64,000 nt of DNA from JAZKFT01 sp965246935 (lineage in GTDB: Bacteria > Bacteroidota > Bacteroidia > Chitinophagales > Chitinophagaceae), in NCBI GenBank assembly GCA_965246935.1, contig CBDFGC010000028.1:124001-188000 (forward strand), in the 5' to 3' direction. Positions 53,818 to 62,755 of the stretch are shown here, in pieces; the first letter of the stretch is position 1, and each line of letters begins with the position of its first letter. The notes beneath the pieces are model-generated. The model had not been told where the DNA came from and made no database searches. It saw nothing but the letters and a program-made list of their open reading frames with translations. Position numbers and translations under genes: made by a program.

Positions 53818-55396
53818 CCCAATTGTAAAGCAGTCGGATGGTATGGTAATGCAACGGTTTTCAACTGAAGAGATGGTTGATGCCGTGGTAATTGGTACCG
53901 GTGCAGGAGGTGCGCCGCTTTTATCACGGCTGGCAAAAGCAGGATTAAAAGTAGTGGCGCTGGAAGCAGGAGAACATTGGTCTCCTGCAAAAGATTTTTC
54001 TACCGATGAAGTTGATCAATCGAAACTTTTCTGGACGGATGAACGATTGAGTGCCGGAGCTGATCCCGTTCATTTCGGAAATAACAATTCCGGCATTGGT
54101 GTAGGTGGTTCTACCCTGCATTACACGGCTTATGTGCCCCGCCCCCAGCCGGATGATTTTCAGTTATATTCAGAATTTGGCGTAGGTGTTAACTGGCCGA
54201 TTGGCTATAATGATCTGGAACCTTATTTTGATGAACTGGAAGGCTTTCTGGGTGTTTCCGGACCATCATTTTATCCATGGGGAAAGCCACATGCTAAAAG
54301 CTACCCGCTACAACCACTTCCCTTAAATGGTGCTGCACAATTAATGCAACGGGGTTGTAAGGTACTGAACATACGCACCTCACCTGCGCCAAATGCGGCT
54401 TTATCTGCTCCCTATTACCAGGAAAGTATCGGGTGGCGGGCTGCCTGCACCAATCGTGGCTTTTGCCAGGCGGGCTGCACTACCGGTGCCAAAGCAAGTA
54501 TGGATGTAACCTATATTCCGCTTGCCATTCAGCACGGTGCAGAAGTTCGCTCCAATTCTTTTGTTACAGGATTTGAGCAGGATCATTCAGGCCATATTAG
54601 CAGCTTAATTTATATGAACAATGGCCTTGAACAGCGCCAGCGTTGCAGGTTTGTATTTCTCTGTGCCGGAGCTGTTGAAACGCCCCGTTTACTGCTGATG
54701 AATAACCTGGCTAACTCCAGTGGTGAAATAGGTAAAAATTTTATGGCACATACCGGTATGCAGGTTTGGGCACAATTTGATGAGGACATCCGCCCGTATA
54801 AAGGTATTCCGGGTGCGTTAATTTCCGAAGATACACACCGGCCTGAAGGTGCAGATTTTGCAGGAGGCTACTTATTGCAATCCATTGGTGTAATGCCCGT
54901 AACCTATGCCTCTCAGGTAGCCCGTGGGCGTGGCTTGTGGGGCGAAAAACTACTGCAATGTATGCGTGGATATAATCATACGGCAGGGATTAATATATTG
55001 GGCGATTGCCTGCCGTACGCTACTAATTTTTTAGAGCTTTCTGATGAATCAGATAGCCGGGGCCTTCCTAAACCCCGCATCCATTTTTCGAATGGTGAGA
55101 ATGAACAGCGCCTAACAAATCATGCTGAAAAAATAATGAGGGAAATATGGAGCGTGGCAGGGGCAAAAGATATGTGGTCATTTAACAGGAGCGCACATAT
55201 CATTGGAACCTGCAGAATGGGAGATAACGCACAAAAAGCAGTGGTTAACAGTGAAGGGAAAAGCTTTGACATTCCCAATCTTTTTATTTCAGATAACTCC
55301 GTATTTCCAAGTGCGCTCAGTGTAAATCCTGCACTTACAATTATGGCTAATTCCTTACGGATAGCAGATCGCTTTTTAGCAGGGAAATCAAGGTAG
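53804..55396 (+). CDS. GMC-family FAD oxidoreductase
   Basis: 530 residues. The FAD-binding GAGGAPLLSRLAKAGLKVVALEAG motif (about 33-56) follows a short N-terminal extension without signal peptide. GIGVGGSTLHYTAYVPRPQP is the GMC signature region, CTNRGFCQAGCTTGAKASMD a Cys-containing segment, and FVFLCAGAVETPRLLLMNN the second motif. The C-terminal active-site part has SAHIIGTCRMG and SVFPSALSVNPALTIMANSL, with His and Asn as catalytic residues. It resembles the large subunit of gluconate dehydrogenase and partners the upstream subunit 3. The usual cytochrome c subunit is absent from the operon, so its electron acceptor is unclear. Confidence 0.93.
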   Translation: MPVLNPIVKQSDGMVMQRFSTEEMVDAVVIGTGAGGAPLLSRLAKAGLKVVALEAGEHWSPAKDFSTDEVDQSKLFWTDERLSAGADPVHFGNNNSGIGVGGSTLHYTAYVPRPQPDDFQLYSEFGVGVNWPIGYNDLEPYFDELEGFLGVSGPSFYPWGKPHAKSYPLQPLPLNGAAQLMQRGCKVLNIRTSPAPNAALSAPYYQESIGWRAACTNRGFCQAGCTTGAKASMDVTYIPLAIQHGAEVRSNSFVTGFEQDHSGHISSLIYMNNGLEQRQRCRFVFLCAGAVETPRLLLMNNLANSSGEIGKNFMAHTGMQVWAQFDEDIRPYKGIPGALISEDTHRPEGADFAGGYLLQSIGVMPVTYASQVARGRGLWGEKLLQCMRGYNHTAGINILGDCLPYATNFLELSDESDSRGLPKPRIHFSNGENEQRLTNHAEKIMREIWSVAGAKDMWSFNRSAHIIGTCRMGDNAQKAVVNSEGKSFDIPNLFISDNSVFPSALSVNPALTIMANSLRIADRFLAGKSR

Positions 55397-55481
55397 AAAT
55401 TAAGCTAAGGTGCTGATTTGGAAGTATGGGCTGAATCAGGCAATAAAACATATATATATTTAGTGTAAAAGATAAATGCAC

Positions 55482-56822
55482 ATGGCAAGTAATAGTTTTC
55501 TGAATATTATTGATAACATTTTGGGCGACAGTGATTATAGCGGCGATGAGTACGGCGGAGCGACAGGGCAATCCGGAAAAGGATTGCCGGACGCATCTCC
55601 ACGAAACTTCATGTTTGCCACCGGCATTGAATGTTCTTACCCTACCATTGACAATGGCCGTACCAGGCGTGACCAGCTTGACGAATGCGGGCATTATACA
55701 CACTGGAAAAAAGACATAGGCCTTGTGAAGAACCTGGGTTTGAAAGTGCTTCGTTATGGTTTGCCTTATTATAAAATTCACATAGGGCCTGATGTTTATG
55801 ACTGGAGCTTCGCCGACCAGGTAATGGAGGAAATAAAGCGCCTGGAAATAATTCCCATTCTTGATTTGCTTCATTTTGGTTTACCGGATTGGCTGGGCAA
55901 TTTTCAAAATCCGGAACTACCTATTCATTTTGCCAACTATGCAAAAGCAGTTGCCCGCCGCTATCCCTGGGTGCGTTATTACACACCTGTGAACGAAATT
56001 TATGTTACGGCTAAAATGAGTGCAAAGGATGGTGTATGGAATGAGCAGTTGAAAAGTGACCGTGCATTTGTAACTGCTATGAAGCACTTAGTGGCAGCAA
56101 GTATTCTGGCTACACACAGTATTGCAAAATGCCGCCCGGATGCGATTATTATTCAAAGTGAATCGGCTGAATATATGCACGAGGCAAAAGCAGAACCATC
56201 GCCGGAAATACGGCTGATGAATAAGCAGCGTCTTATATCCCTTGACCTGCTGTATGCCCATCCGCCCGATGCTGATGTATATATTTACCTGATGGATAAT
56301 GGCATGACACAGGAGGAGTATGTCTGGTTTATGAAAGGTGAGCCACCAGGCTACCAGGTAATGGGCAATGACTACTATGGCCGCAACGAAAAAATACTGA
56401 TGCCTGACAACACCGTATCCACAGCCGAAGATGTAATGGGCTGGTACCAGATAACCCGTGATTATTATGACCGGTATAAAAAGCCGGTGATGCATACGGA
56501 GACGAATACTTTTGATGCAGCACAAAACCCAACCTGGCTTTGGAAACAATGGATTAATATTTTGCGTATGAGATCAGACGGGGTACCGGTGCTGGGCTTT
56601 ACCTGGTATAGCCTGATTGATCAGATAGATTGGGATACCGGGCTTGCAGAAAAGAATAACAGGGTAAACGCATGTGGTTTGTATACCCTTGACCGAAAGC
56701 CGCAACCTGTAGCAGCCGCATATCGCATGTTGCTGGAAGAATACGGACAGATAACCATTTTTCCGCATGGAGAATTGTTTGAAGTAACCACTAAGGAAGC
56801 CCGGTTAAAAGTGGAGGTATGA
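55482..56822 (+). CDS. Clan GH-A (GH1-like) glycosidase, intact copy
   Basis: 446 residues; the ATG at 55482 (MASNSFLNIIDNILG) aligns with the start of the second copy, though 55476 is also possible. The N-terminus (residues 1-40) is a Gly/Asp-rich extension (DSDYSGDEYGGATGQ). The barrel begins NFMFATGIECSYPTIDNGRTRRDQL. The acid/base Glu is in RYYTPVNEIYVT, and the nucleophile is probably in PVMHTETNTFD. WINILRMRSDGVPVLGFTWYSL is conserved too. It should hydrolyse a glycoside. No signal peptide. It follows the GMC gene by 85 bp and is adjacent to the hydrolase gene. Confidence 0.88.
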   Translation: MASNSFLNIIDNILGDSDYSGDEYGGATGQSGKGLPDASPRNFMFATGIECSYPTIDNGRTRRDQLDECGHYTHWKKDIGLVKNLGLKVLRYGLPYYKIHIGPDVYDWSFADQVMEEIKRLEIIPILDLLHFGLPDWLGNFQNPELPIHFANYAKAVARRYPWVRYYTPVNEIYVTAKMSAKDGVWNEQLKSDRAFVTAMKHLVAASILATHSIAKCRPDAIIIQSESAEYMHEAKAEPSPEIRLMNKQRLISLDLLYAHPPDADVYIYLMDNGMTQEEYVWFMKGEPPGYQVMGNDYYGRNEKILMPDNTVSTAEDVMGWYQITRDYYDRYKKPVMHTETNTFDAAQNPTWLWKQWINILRMRSDGVPVLGFTWYSLIDQIDWDTGLAEKNNRVNACGLYTLDRKPQPVAAAYRMLLEEYGQITIFPHGELFEVTTKEARLKVEV

Positions 56823-56823
56823 C

Positions 56824-57597
56824 ATGAAGAACGAAAAAAGATTGCATTTTACAGACGTTGGTGAAGGAAAAGTTGCATTCGTGTTTCTGCACTATTTCGG
56901 TGGCTCATCTCATACATGGCAAAAAGTAATAGTTGAATTAAGTCCTCAATTCAGGTGTATCGCCATTGACTTACCCGGATTTGGAGATTCACAAGGTGAG
57001 TTCACTGTGTTATCGGTGAACTTTTGTGCTGATAGGGTTATCAGCGTAATAGAAATGCTTCAGTTAGAAAAGTATGTATTGGTGGGCCACTCGATGGGTG
57101 GGAAGATAGCATTGGCAGTGGCTTCCAGGCAATTGCCTGGCCTCTTATCGCTAATACTAATTGCTCCATCGCCGCCTACGCCTGAACCAATGGACGACAA
57201 GGCACGTGCAGCATTAATAAAAGCCTTTGGCGACCGATCCGCTCTGGAAAAATTAGCTAACTCTATTACTGCCAAACCACTGCCGAAACAGGATATAGAA
57301 GATGTAGTGGCAGATAACCTGCGTGTATCCAAAGTATCATGGACTTGGTGGGCAGAACTGGGAAGCAGGGAAGATATATCCTCTCAAATGTCAGGAATTC
57401 AGTTTCCGGTATTCATTATTAGCGGCGAAAAGGATCCTAATTTTTCAACCGCTTTTCTGCATAAAGAAATGTCTGATTACTTTCCATCAGCATCGTTTGC
57501 AGAAGTAACAGATACAGGTCATTTGCTTCCTGTTGAAAAACCTTTTGCGGTAGCAAAGCTGATACGGGAATTTGCCGGCAAACAAAAACCGATGTAA
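56824..57597 (+). CDS. Alpha/beta-hydrolase
   Basis: 257 residues, starting 1 bp after the glycosidase stop, so clearly co-translated. The catalytic Ser is in YVLVGHSMGGKIALAVAS, the Asp probably in ISGEKDPNFS, and the His in TDTGHLLPVEKP. CIAIDLPGFGDSQG and IVELSPQFR fit the canonical fold. Esterase, lactonase and haloperoxidase functions are all possible; RsbQ-like stress proteins also belong here. No signal peptide. Confidence 0.92.
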   Translation: MKNEKRLHFTDVGEGKVAFVFLHYFGGSSHTWQKVIVELSPQFRCIAIDLPGFGDSQGEFTVLSVNFCADRVISVIEMLQLEKYVLVGHSMGGKIALAVASRQLPGLLSLILIAPSPPTPEPMDDKARAALIKAFGDRSALEKLANSITAKPLPKQDIEDVVADNLRVSKVSWTWWAELGSREDISSQMSGIQFPVFIISGEKDPNFSTAFLHKEMSDYFPSASFAEVTDTGHLLPVEKPFAVAKLIREFAGKQKPM

Positions 57598-57672
57598 CTA
57601 CTCATTACTCATTTGTTGCTTTGTTTATAAAATGAAGGTTTTATTTAGTCTATACTATTTGGATATACAATT

Positions 57673-57717
57673 GTAATACTTCTGTGAGATTTTTAGCAGC
57701 GTATGGATTAGCGTTTG
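57673..57717 (+). promoter_or_regulatory. Shared-box promoter, site b (lactonase gene)
   Basis: GTAATACTTCTGTGAGATTT at 57673, with GTTTG at 57713-57717, the same spacing as site a. CTTCTGTGAGAT here and GTTCTGTGAGAT in site a differ at one base. The start codon is 50 bp further on. Confidence 0.7.
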
Positions 57718-57766
57718 TTTATATACCCGGTAAGGCATTTTCATGATGCCTGATAAACAAAACGAT

Positions 57767-59074
57767 ATGAAACGATACAAACTCTTCACACAACAGTTAA
57801 TTAAAGGAGTACTTGGGTTTTTCATTTGCGGTATGTCATTAGTCTCCTGTGGTAAGGATGATAACAACAATAGCGGGCCTTATGACGTAGTATACCTGCA
57901 AACAAATAATTTTAATGATAATCAGAATGCAATCTTAGCTTATCGGGACAAGGGCAACGGCAAGTTGGAACCGTTGGCGGGTAGCCCGTTTTTAACCAAC
58001 GGTTCCGGTGTGGGTAATCCGATGCAGATTTTAGGGCCGTTGGATTCAGATTATGAATTAAGGCTTTCGACAGATAAAAAATTTTTATTAGCTGTCAATT
58101 CAGGCAGTAATACCATCGCTGTATTTTCTATAAAAGACAACGGGGCATTAGAACATGTACCGAGTTCACCTTTTTCTTCGGGCGGCCAAACACCGGTAGC
58201 TCTTGATGTATCAGGCAATTATGTGTTCGTGGTAAACAAAAGCCAGGATCCCTTGCATGCCACCCCTATGGCGCCGAATTATACTATTTTTACGATAGAC
58301 GGTGCTGGAAAACTGATGCCCGTAACTGGTTCAAAATTCGAAACGACACCCGGAAGTTCTCCTTCCAATGCATTGGTTTCCCGTGATGGCAAATACCTTT
58401 GGGGTGCTGATTTTTTAGGTTTTATGCTGAGCCCAGCAGTGGGTACATTACGTTCATTTACGGTGAGTGGAACCGGAATCATGACTCCGGTATCAGGTAC
58501 ACCTTATGTATTGCCGAATGGCTCTATGCCTCCAGACAATGGTGCTTTAGGTTTATGGCAACATCCATCCGGCAATCCTTTATATGTAGGATTTCCGTTA
58601 CAGGGTAAAGTAGGGGTATATAATATAAATGCAACCACAGGAGCCCTCAGTTTTCAAACAACGGTTGCGGCCGGCAAAGCTGCCTGCTGGATTCGTACCA
58701 ATGCCGCAGGTAATCATATGTATGTACTTAATTCAGGAGATAATACTGTACAGGTATATAATACAGCTAATCCCCTCTTGCCTGCATCTATTCAAATACT
58801 GGAACTAAAAAATTCAGGACCGGCTTATGCTGGACCCGGTGGCGCAATGTTCAAAACAAGTGAGGATTTTTCATTGCATCTGTCTACATCCGAAAAGATT
58901 TTATATGTAGTATGCCAGCATACCAACAAGGATTTTAGTATTGGCAATTATAACTATTTGCATACACTTACCATTGCCGATGATGGCCAGTTAACAGAAG
59001 GAACAGAACCTATTCTATTACCCGTAGCAAATAACATACGTCCAAAAGGATCAATAGTAATCAGCAGGCAATAA
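57767..59074 (+). CDS. Beta-propeller lactonase-family lipoprotein
   Basis: 435 residues from the ATG at 57767, which gives the better signal (MKRYKLFTQQLIKGVLGFF, then ICGMSLVSC); an ATG at 57743 would add 8 residues. The mature part has YVVYLQTNNF-like blades: LLAVNSGSNTIAVFSIKDNGALEHV, YVFVVNKSQDP, YTIFTIDGAGKLMPV, GKVGVYNINATTGALSFQ and MYVLNSGDNTVQVYN. This is the 6-phosphogluconolactonase (YkgB/Pgl-like) seven-blade pattern. It may hydrolyse lactones made by the sugar-oxidising operon upstream, but in the envelope. Shared-box promoter. Confidence 0.88.
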   Translation: MKRYKLFTQQLIKGVLGFFICGMSLVSCGKDDNNNSGPYDVVYLQTNNFNDNQNAILAYRDKGNGKLEPLAGSPFLTNGSGVGNPMQILGPLDSDYELRLSTDKKFLLAVNSGSNTIAVFSIKDNGALEHVPSSPFSSGGQTPVALDVSGNYVFVVNKSQDPLHATPMAPNYTIFTIDGAGKLMPVTGSKFETTPGSSPSNALVSRDGKYLWGADFLGFMLSPAVGTLRSFTVSGTGIMTPVSGTPYVLPNGSMPPDNGALGLWQHPSGNPLYVGFPLQGKVGVYNINATTGALSFQTTVAAGKAACWIRTNAAGNHMYVLNSGDNTVQVYNTANPLLPASIQILELKNSGPAYAGPGGAMFKTSEDFSLHLSTSEKILYVVCQHTNKDFSIGNYNYLHTLTIADDGQLTEGTEPILLPVANNIRPKGSIVISRQ

Positions 59075-59213
59075 AAACAACGTTGCCGCTATTTATCATC
59101 AAAAACGTATAAGTCCATTATAGGTATTGTCAGCTACCAGTTCGCTATAGCATGTAAAACCCCGGCCATAACTTATTGGTTACAATTTTGTTGATCAGAA
59201 TAAATAAACAAAA

Positions 59214-59594
59214 ATGATGGAAAATAATAAAACGACATCGTACAATAAATTAACACCAACTGAAGAACGGGTAATTGTACACAAAGGCACGGAACGTCCT
59301 TTTACCGGTGAGTATAACAATAATAAGGAAACCGGCACTTACGTATGCCGCCGCTGCGACGCACCATTATACCGATCACATGATAAGTTCGATTCTCATT
59401 GCGGCTGGCCAAGTTTTGATGATGAGATCGAAGGTGCTGTAAAACACTTGCCCGATGCGGATGGCAGACGTATAGAAATTGTTTGTGCTAACTGCGATGC
59501 ACATTTAGGCCATGTGTTTAAAGGAGAAAGGTTTACGAAAAAGAATACAAGACATTGTGTAAATTCCATCTCCCTAAAATTTATTTCTTCGTAG
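59214..59594 (+). CDS. msrB: Peptide-methionine (R)-S-oxide reductase, cytoplasmic form
   Basis: 126 residues without signal peptide, covering one MsrB domain: KLTPTEERVIVHKGTERPFTGEY, zinc pairs CRRC and CANC, HCGWPSFDDE, HLGHVFKG and the catalytic Cys in RHCVNSISL. In the zinc-free position the first Cys reads SHCGWPS. Complements the lipoprotein MsrB at 12430. It has its own upstream region (139 bp) without a good copy of the shared box, and a strong terminator follows. Confidence 0.93.
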   Translation: MMENNKTTSYNKLTPTEERVIVHKGTERPFTGEYNNNKETGTYVCRRCDAPLYRSHDKFDSHCGWPSFDDEIEGAVKHLPDADGRRIEIVCANCDAHLGHVFKGERFTKKNTRHCVNSISLKFISS

Positions 59595-59613
59595 CAGCAC
59601 AAATAGTATTTAC

Positions 59614-59668
59614 CAATAATGGTAACCGAAAAGATAAATTGTCTTTTTGGTTACCATTATTGTTTGTA
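59614..59668 (+). terminator. Long inverted repeat acting as terminator after msrB
   Basis: CAATAATGGTAACC (59614-59627) and GGTTACCATTATTG (59649-59662) pair perfectly over 14 bp; AAAAGA / TCTTTT extends the stem inward. It is followed by TTTGT. It lies 20 bp after the stop. Confidence 0.75.
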
Positions 59669-59887
59669 ATATAGTCAATCGTACACACCATATAATTTGA
59701 GTAAACTCTTTCGCCAATCATCCCTGTTTAACCCCGGACTAACATATCCCTTCCTTCCAGGAGATTGTGGAAAAGAATTGTGTCACATCTTTCAAACAAT
59801 TATGGTTAGTTACAGACCTGCCGGATTTCTAATATTATTTAATTAATGGTGTACACACACGTACATATTCACTTAGCATATCAAAAT
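59669..59887. other. Intergenic region, no gene found
   Basis: No convincing open frame on either strand. The boxed promoter of the second glycosidase follows at 59888 and leaves a 259 nt leader before the coding region at 60191, also without an open frame. Confidence 0.4.
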
Positions 59888-59932
59888 GTTATACTACTGT
59901 GAGAATTAGCTTTGCAGATATAATTAACTTTA
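59888..59932 (+). promoter_or_regulatory. Shared-box promoter, site c (second glycosidase)
   Basis: GTTATACTACTGTGAGAATT at 59888, with TAACTTTA ending at 59932, so TTTA begins 41 bp from the box start. Matches site b at 17 of the 20 box positions. Confidence 0.65.
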
Positions 59933-60190
59933 AACGTTGTTTAATTCGACATATGTAAAGGATTTAAAGAAAAATTTCTAATGTAATTTCAAGAAAATTT
60001 TAACTGATCATAAAAGGCTTAGTCTCCGTGAGTATCGGGTAGGTGTAAATGATAAAAGGCTGGCAATCCTACTGCTGTTAAAAAAGGCCATTGTTAAATT
60101 TATTACGTTCATTTCTATGGATAATACAAGTGATCACTTTATTGTTTACACCTTTTAATTAACCCGCTTTTATAATTAAAAATATCTCTT

Positions 60191-61534
60191 ATGCCTGATA
60201 AAAGTTTTCTTGAGATTATTGACGATATGCTTGGCGACAATAATTATTCCGGTGATGAACATGGCGGAGCCACAGGCCAGTCCGGACGGGGCATGCCAGA
60301 TGGATCGCCGGCAAATTTTATGTTTGCCACCGGTATTGAATGTTCTTATCCTACAATTGATAACGGACGTACAAGGCGTGATCAACTGGAGGAATGCGGC
60401 CATTACGAACATTGGAAGAAAGATTTACAACTGGTGAAGGATCTGGGATTAAAAGTATTACGCTATGGCCTGCCCTATTACAAAATTCATCTTGGTCCTG
60501 ACAAATACGATTGGACTTTTGCTGATGAAGCAATGGCAGAAATAAAGCGGTTGGAAATAATACCCATTCTTGATTTACTTCATTTTGGCGTGCCGGACTG
60601 GCTTGGTAATTTCCAAAACCCGGAGTTGCCTGTTCATTTTGCGAAATATGCTAAAGCAGTGGCTCAAGCGTTATCCCTGGGTTCGGTATTATACACCGGT
60701 AAATGAAATTTATGTAACCGCAAAAATGAGTGCTAAAGATGGTGTATGGAATGAGCAGTTAAAAAGCGACCGTGCATTTGTAACCGCCTTGAAAAACATA
60801 TCGTTGCTGCAAGTATTCTGGCAAACCATGGTATTGCGCAGTGCCGGCCTGATGCTATTATTGTTCAGAGTGAATCTGCTGAATTTACGCACGAAGCAAA
60901 ATCAGAAAAGTCTCCCGAAGTTGCGCTCATGAACAAACAGCGTCTCCTGGCACTCGATCTGCTGTATGCGCACCCACCGGATTCCGATGTATATATTTAT
61001 TTAATAGATAATGGCATGACCCGTAAAGAATATGATTGGTTTATGAAGGGCGAGCCGCCGGGGTATCAGGTGATGGGCAATGATTACTATGGGCGAAATG
61101 AAAAAATAATAAAACCTGATAATACCATTGAAACGGCTGAAGACGTAATGGGCTGGTACCAGATTACCCGTGCCTATTATGACCGGTACAAAAAGCCGGT
61201 GATGCATACAGAGACAAATACTTTTGACGCAGCCCAGGGTCCGACATGGCTGTGGAAACAATGGATAAATATTTTGCGCATGCGGGCCGATGGCGTACCG
61301 GTATTGGGCTTTACCTGGTATAGCCTTATTGACCAGGTAGACTGGGATAGCGGCCTTGCTAAAAAAGATAACCACGTAGTAAACTGCGGCCTGTATGATC
61401 TGAATCGTGAACCGAGGCCGGTAGCAGCAGCCTACCGTATGCTGCTGGAGGAATACGGGCAAATTACCATTTTTCCACATGGCGAATTGTTTGAAGTTAC
61501 GAAGAGAGAAGCACGTCTAAAAGTAGAAGTCTGA
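60191..61534 (+). pseudogene. Second clan GH-A glycosidase copy with two frame breaks
   Basis: Paralogue of the gene at 55482 over its full length: SFLEIIDDMLGDNNYSGDEHGG at the start, KRYPWVRYYTPVNEIYVTA in the middle, and the same C-terminus (LFEVTKREARLKVEV). A break near 60667 (GGCTCAAGCG) moves the reading frame by +1; a second at the A-run near 60790 restores it. Between them the alternative frame continues the homologous text without loss (SDRAFVTAL), so the amino-acid sequence is otherwise undamaged. As written, translation stops at 60706. Either recent mutation or sequence error. Its own boxed promoter is intact. Confidence 0.8.
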
Positions 61535-61558
61535 TTTATTCAGGTTCCTTATTCAAAT

Positions 61559-61603
61559 GTGATAATTCAGTGATACTATTTACAATTTCTGGACGAGTAT
61601 TTG
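61559..61603 (+). promoter_or_regulatory. Shared-box promoter, site d (Met-rich protein)
   Basis: GTGATAATTCAGTGATACTA at 61559, with ATTTG at 61599-61603; TTTG begins 41 bp from the box start, as in sites a and b. It starts 25 bp after the second glycosidase, and the coding region begins 180 nt downstream. Confidence 0.6.
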
Positions 61604-61782
61604 TATACCACTACCATATTATTCGTTTAATCCTGTTAGTTTAATCATTAAATATGCCTTTCTTTTCCCGTATCACAGGATATCAGTCTAATAATTAAAT
61701 TTGTACGTAGATAAGCAGTTTATTATTGTATTTTAAAACCGGCCTATGTCAGGTGATCTGCAGAAGCCACAAACTTGTATAT

Positions 61783-62118
61783 ATGAAAAAAATATTGTTT
61801 TTAATCGTTGCAATCTCTTTAAGCGCAACAGCAGGGTTTTCCCAGAAAAAAAAGATGAATCACATGGCTACAGATTCAATGTCCATGAAAAAAGATTGTG
61901 TAATGATGGAAGACGGTAAAATGATGGTAATGAAAGATGGCCAAACCATGATGATGGATAAAGACATGACCATGTCAAACGGAACGATGGTGATGATGGA
62001 CGGAACCGTTAAAATGAAAGATGGTAAAACCATGATGATGAAGGACGGTCAGTGTATGTATATGAATGGTAAAATGACTACGATGAAAATGAAGAAGCCC
62101 ATGAAAAGTAATATGTAA
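61783..62118 (+). CDS. Met-rich secreted protein, DUF6799-like repeats
   Basis: 111 residues, of which 29 are Met. A signal peptide (MKKILFLIVAISLSATAGFSQ) starts at ATG 61783. The mature part is a run of MxMKDGKTMMM / MMEDGKMMVM / MSNGTMVMMDG units, about one per 14 residues, with Asp-Gly turns. This fits the DUF6799 pattern; Met-rich repeats of this kind occur in periplasmic copper-binding proteins, and could also act as an oxidant sink alongside the MsrB of this block. Both roles are inference. Shared-box promoter and its own terminator. Confidence 0.85.
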   Translation: MKKILFLIVAISLSATAGFSQKKKMNHMATDSMSMKKDCVMMEDGKMMVMKDGQTMMMDKDMTMSNGTMVMMDGTVKMKDGKTMMMKDGQCMYMNGKMTTMKMKKPMKSNM

Positions 62119-62212
62119 TCATCTTCTTTTACTACTATTTTTATGAAGATAGTGTGGCATAATTATATCATAAGGTTTAAAACCAGGTTTGTATAGTATA
62201 AAATAGCCGGTG

Positions 62213-62250
62213 AAAAAATCCCATCTTTCAAAATAGAGATGGGATTTTTT
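62213..62250 (+). terminator. Rho-independent terminator after the Met-rich gene
   Basis: AAAAAATCCCATCT, a 10 nt loop and AGATGGGATTTTTT form a 14 bp perfect stem with A and T runs. Confidence 0.88.
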
Positions 62251-62755
62251 ATTATACACCGTTTCTTCACTGCCATATATTGATTCGATCAGACCGCCAG
62301 GTTTTGGAACGGTATAACTTTTCTACCCACGTTTAGTATGATTTTATATATTTCTCTTCATTCACTGGAACAACCATTTTGTTTGTAATGACAACTGTTT
62401 TAAGGCCTGGCATTAAGTCAAGGGAGTTTAGCATTTTACCCGGCCATTTATTTTCTGAATAGCATCAGAAATGGCTTTAGCTACATCAACATTTGTTCGG
62501 TTGCCATCAATCTTGGTAATAAATTCAATAGGATTCACAAAATTGCCACCAGAACATTTGCAATTTCTTCTTTACAAGATTTGTAAAGTATTAGAAAACT
62601 AGTAACATTTAGATTTAAACTGTAAGATCAGCAATTTTGATGGTCAATTTTGAGCTGTCTTTAATTAAAGAATCAGAACTTTGTGTACAAGATACGGATT
62701 GCAAAATACCAGAACAAGCATCATTTTTCTTTCCTGTCAAAACGTATTTTGCTTT
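62251..62755. other. Gap with a possible gene remnant
   Basis: On the minus strand, 62428-62571 is open and reads CSGGNFVNPIEFITKIDGNR then TNVDVAKAISDAIQKINGRV, ending KC-stop, with a stop before it and no start. It looks like the C-terminal end of a lost gene; the family is not recognised. The rest of the gap is blank. Confidence 0.4.

Noticed and set aside
60660..60810. Programmed frameshift in the second glycosidase
   Set aside because: The first break has no slippery sequence and the intact copy needs no shift; mutation or sequence error is simpler.
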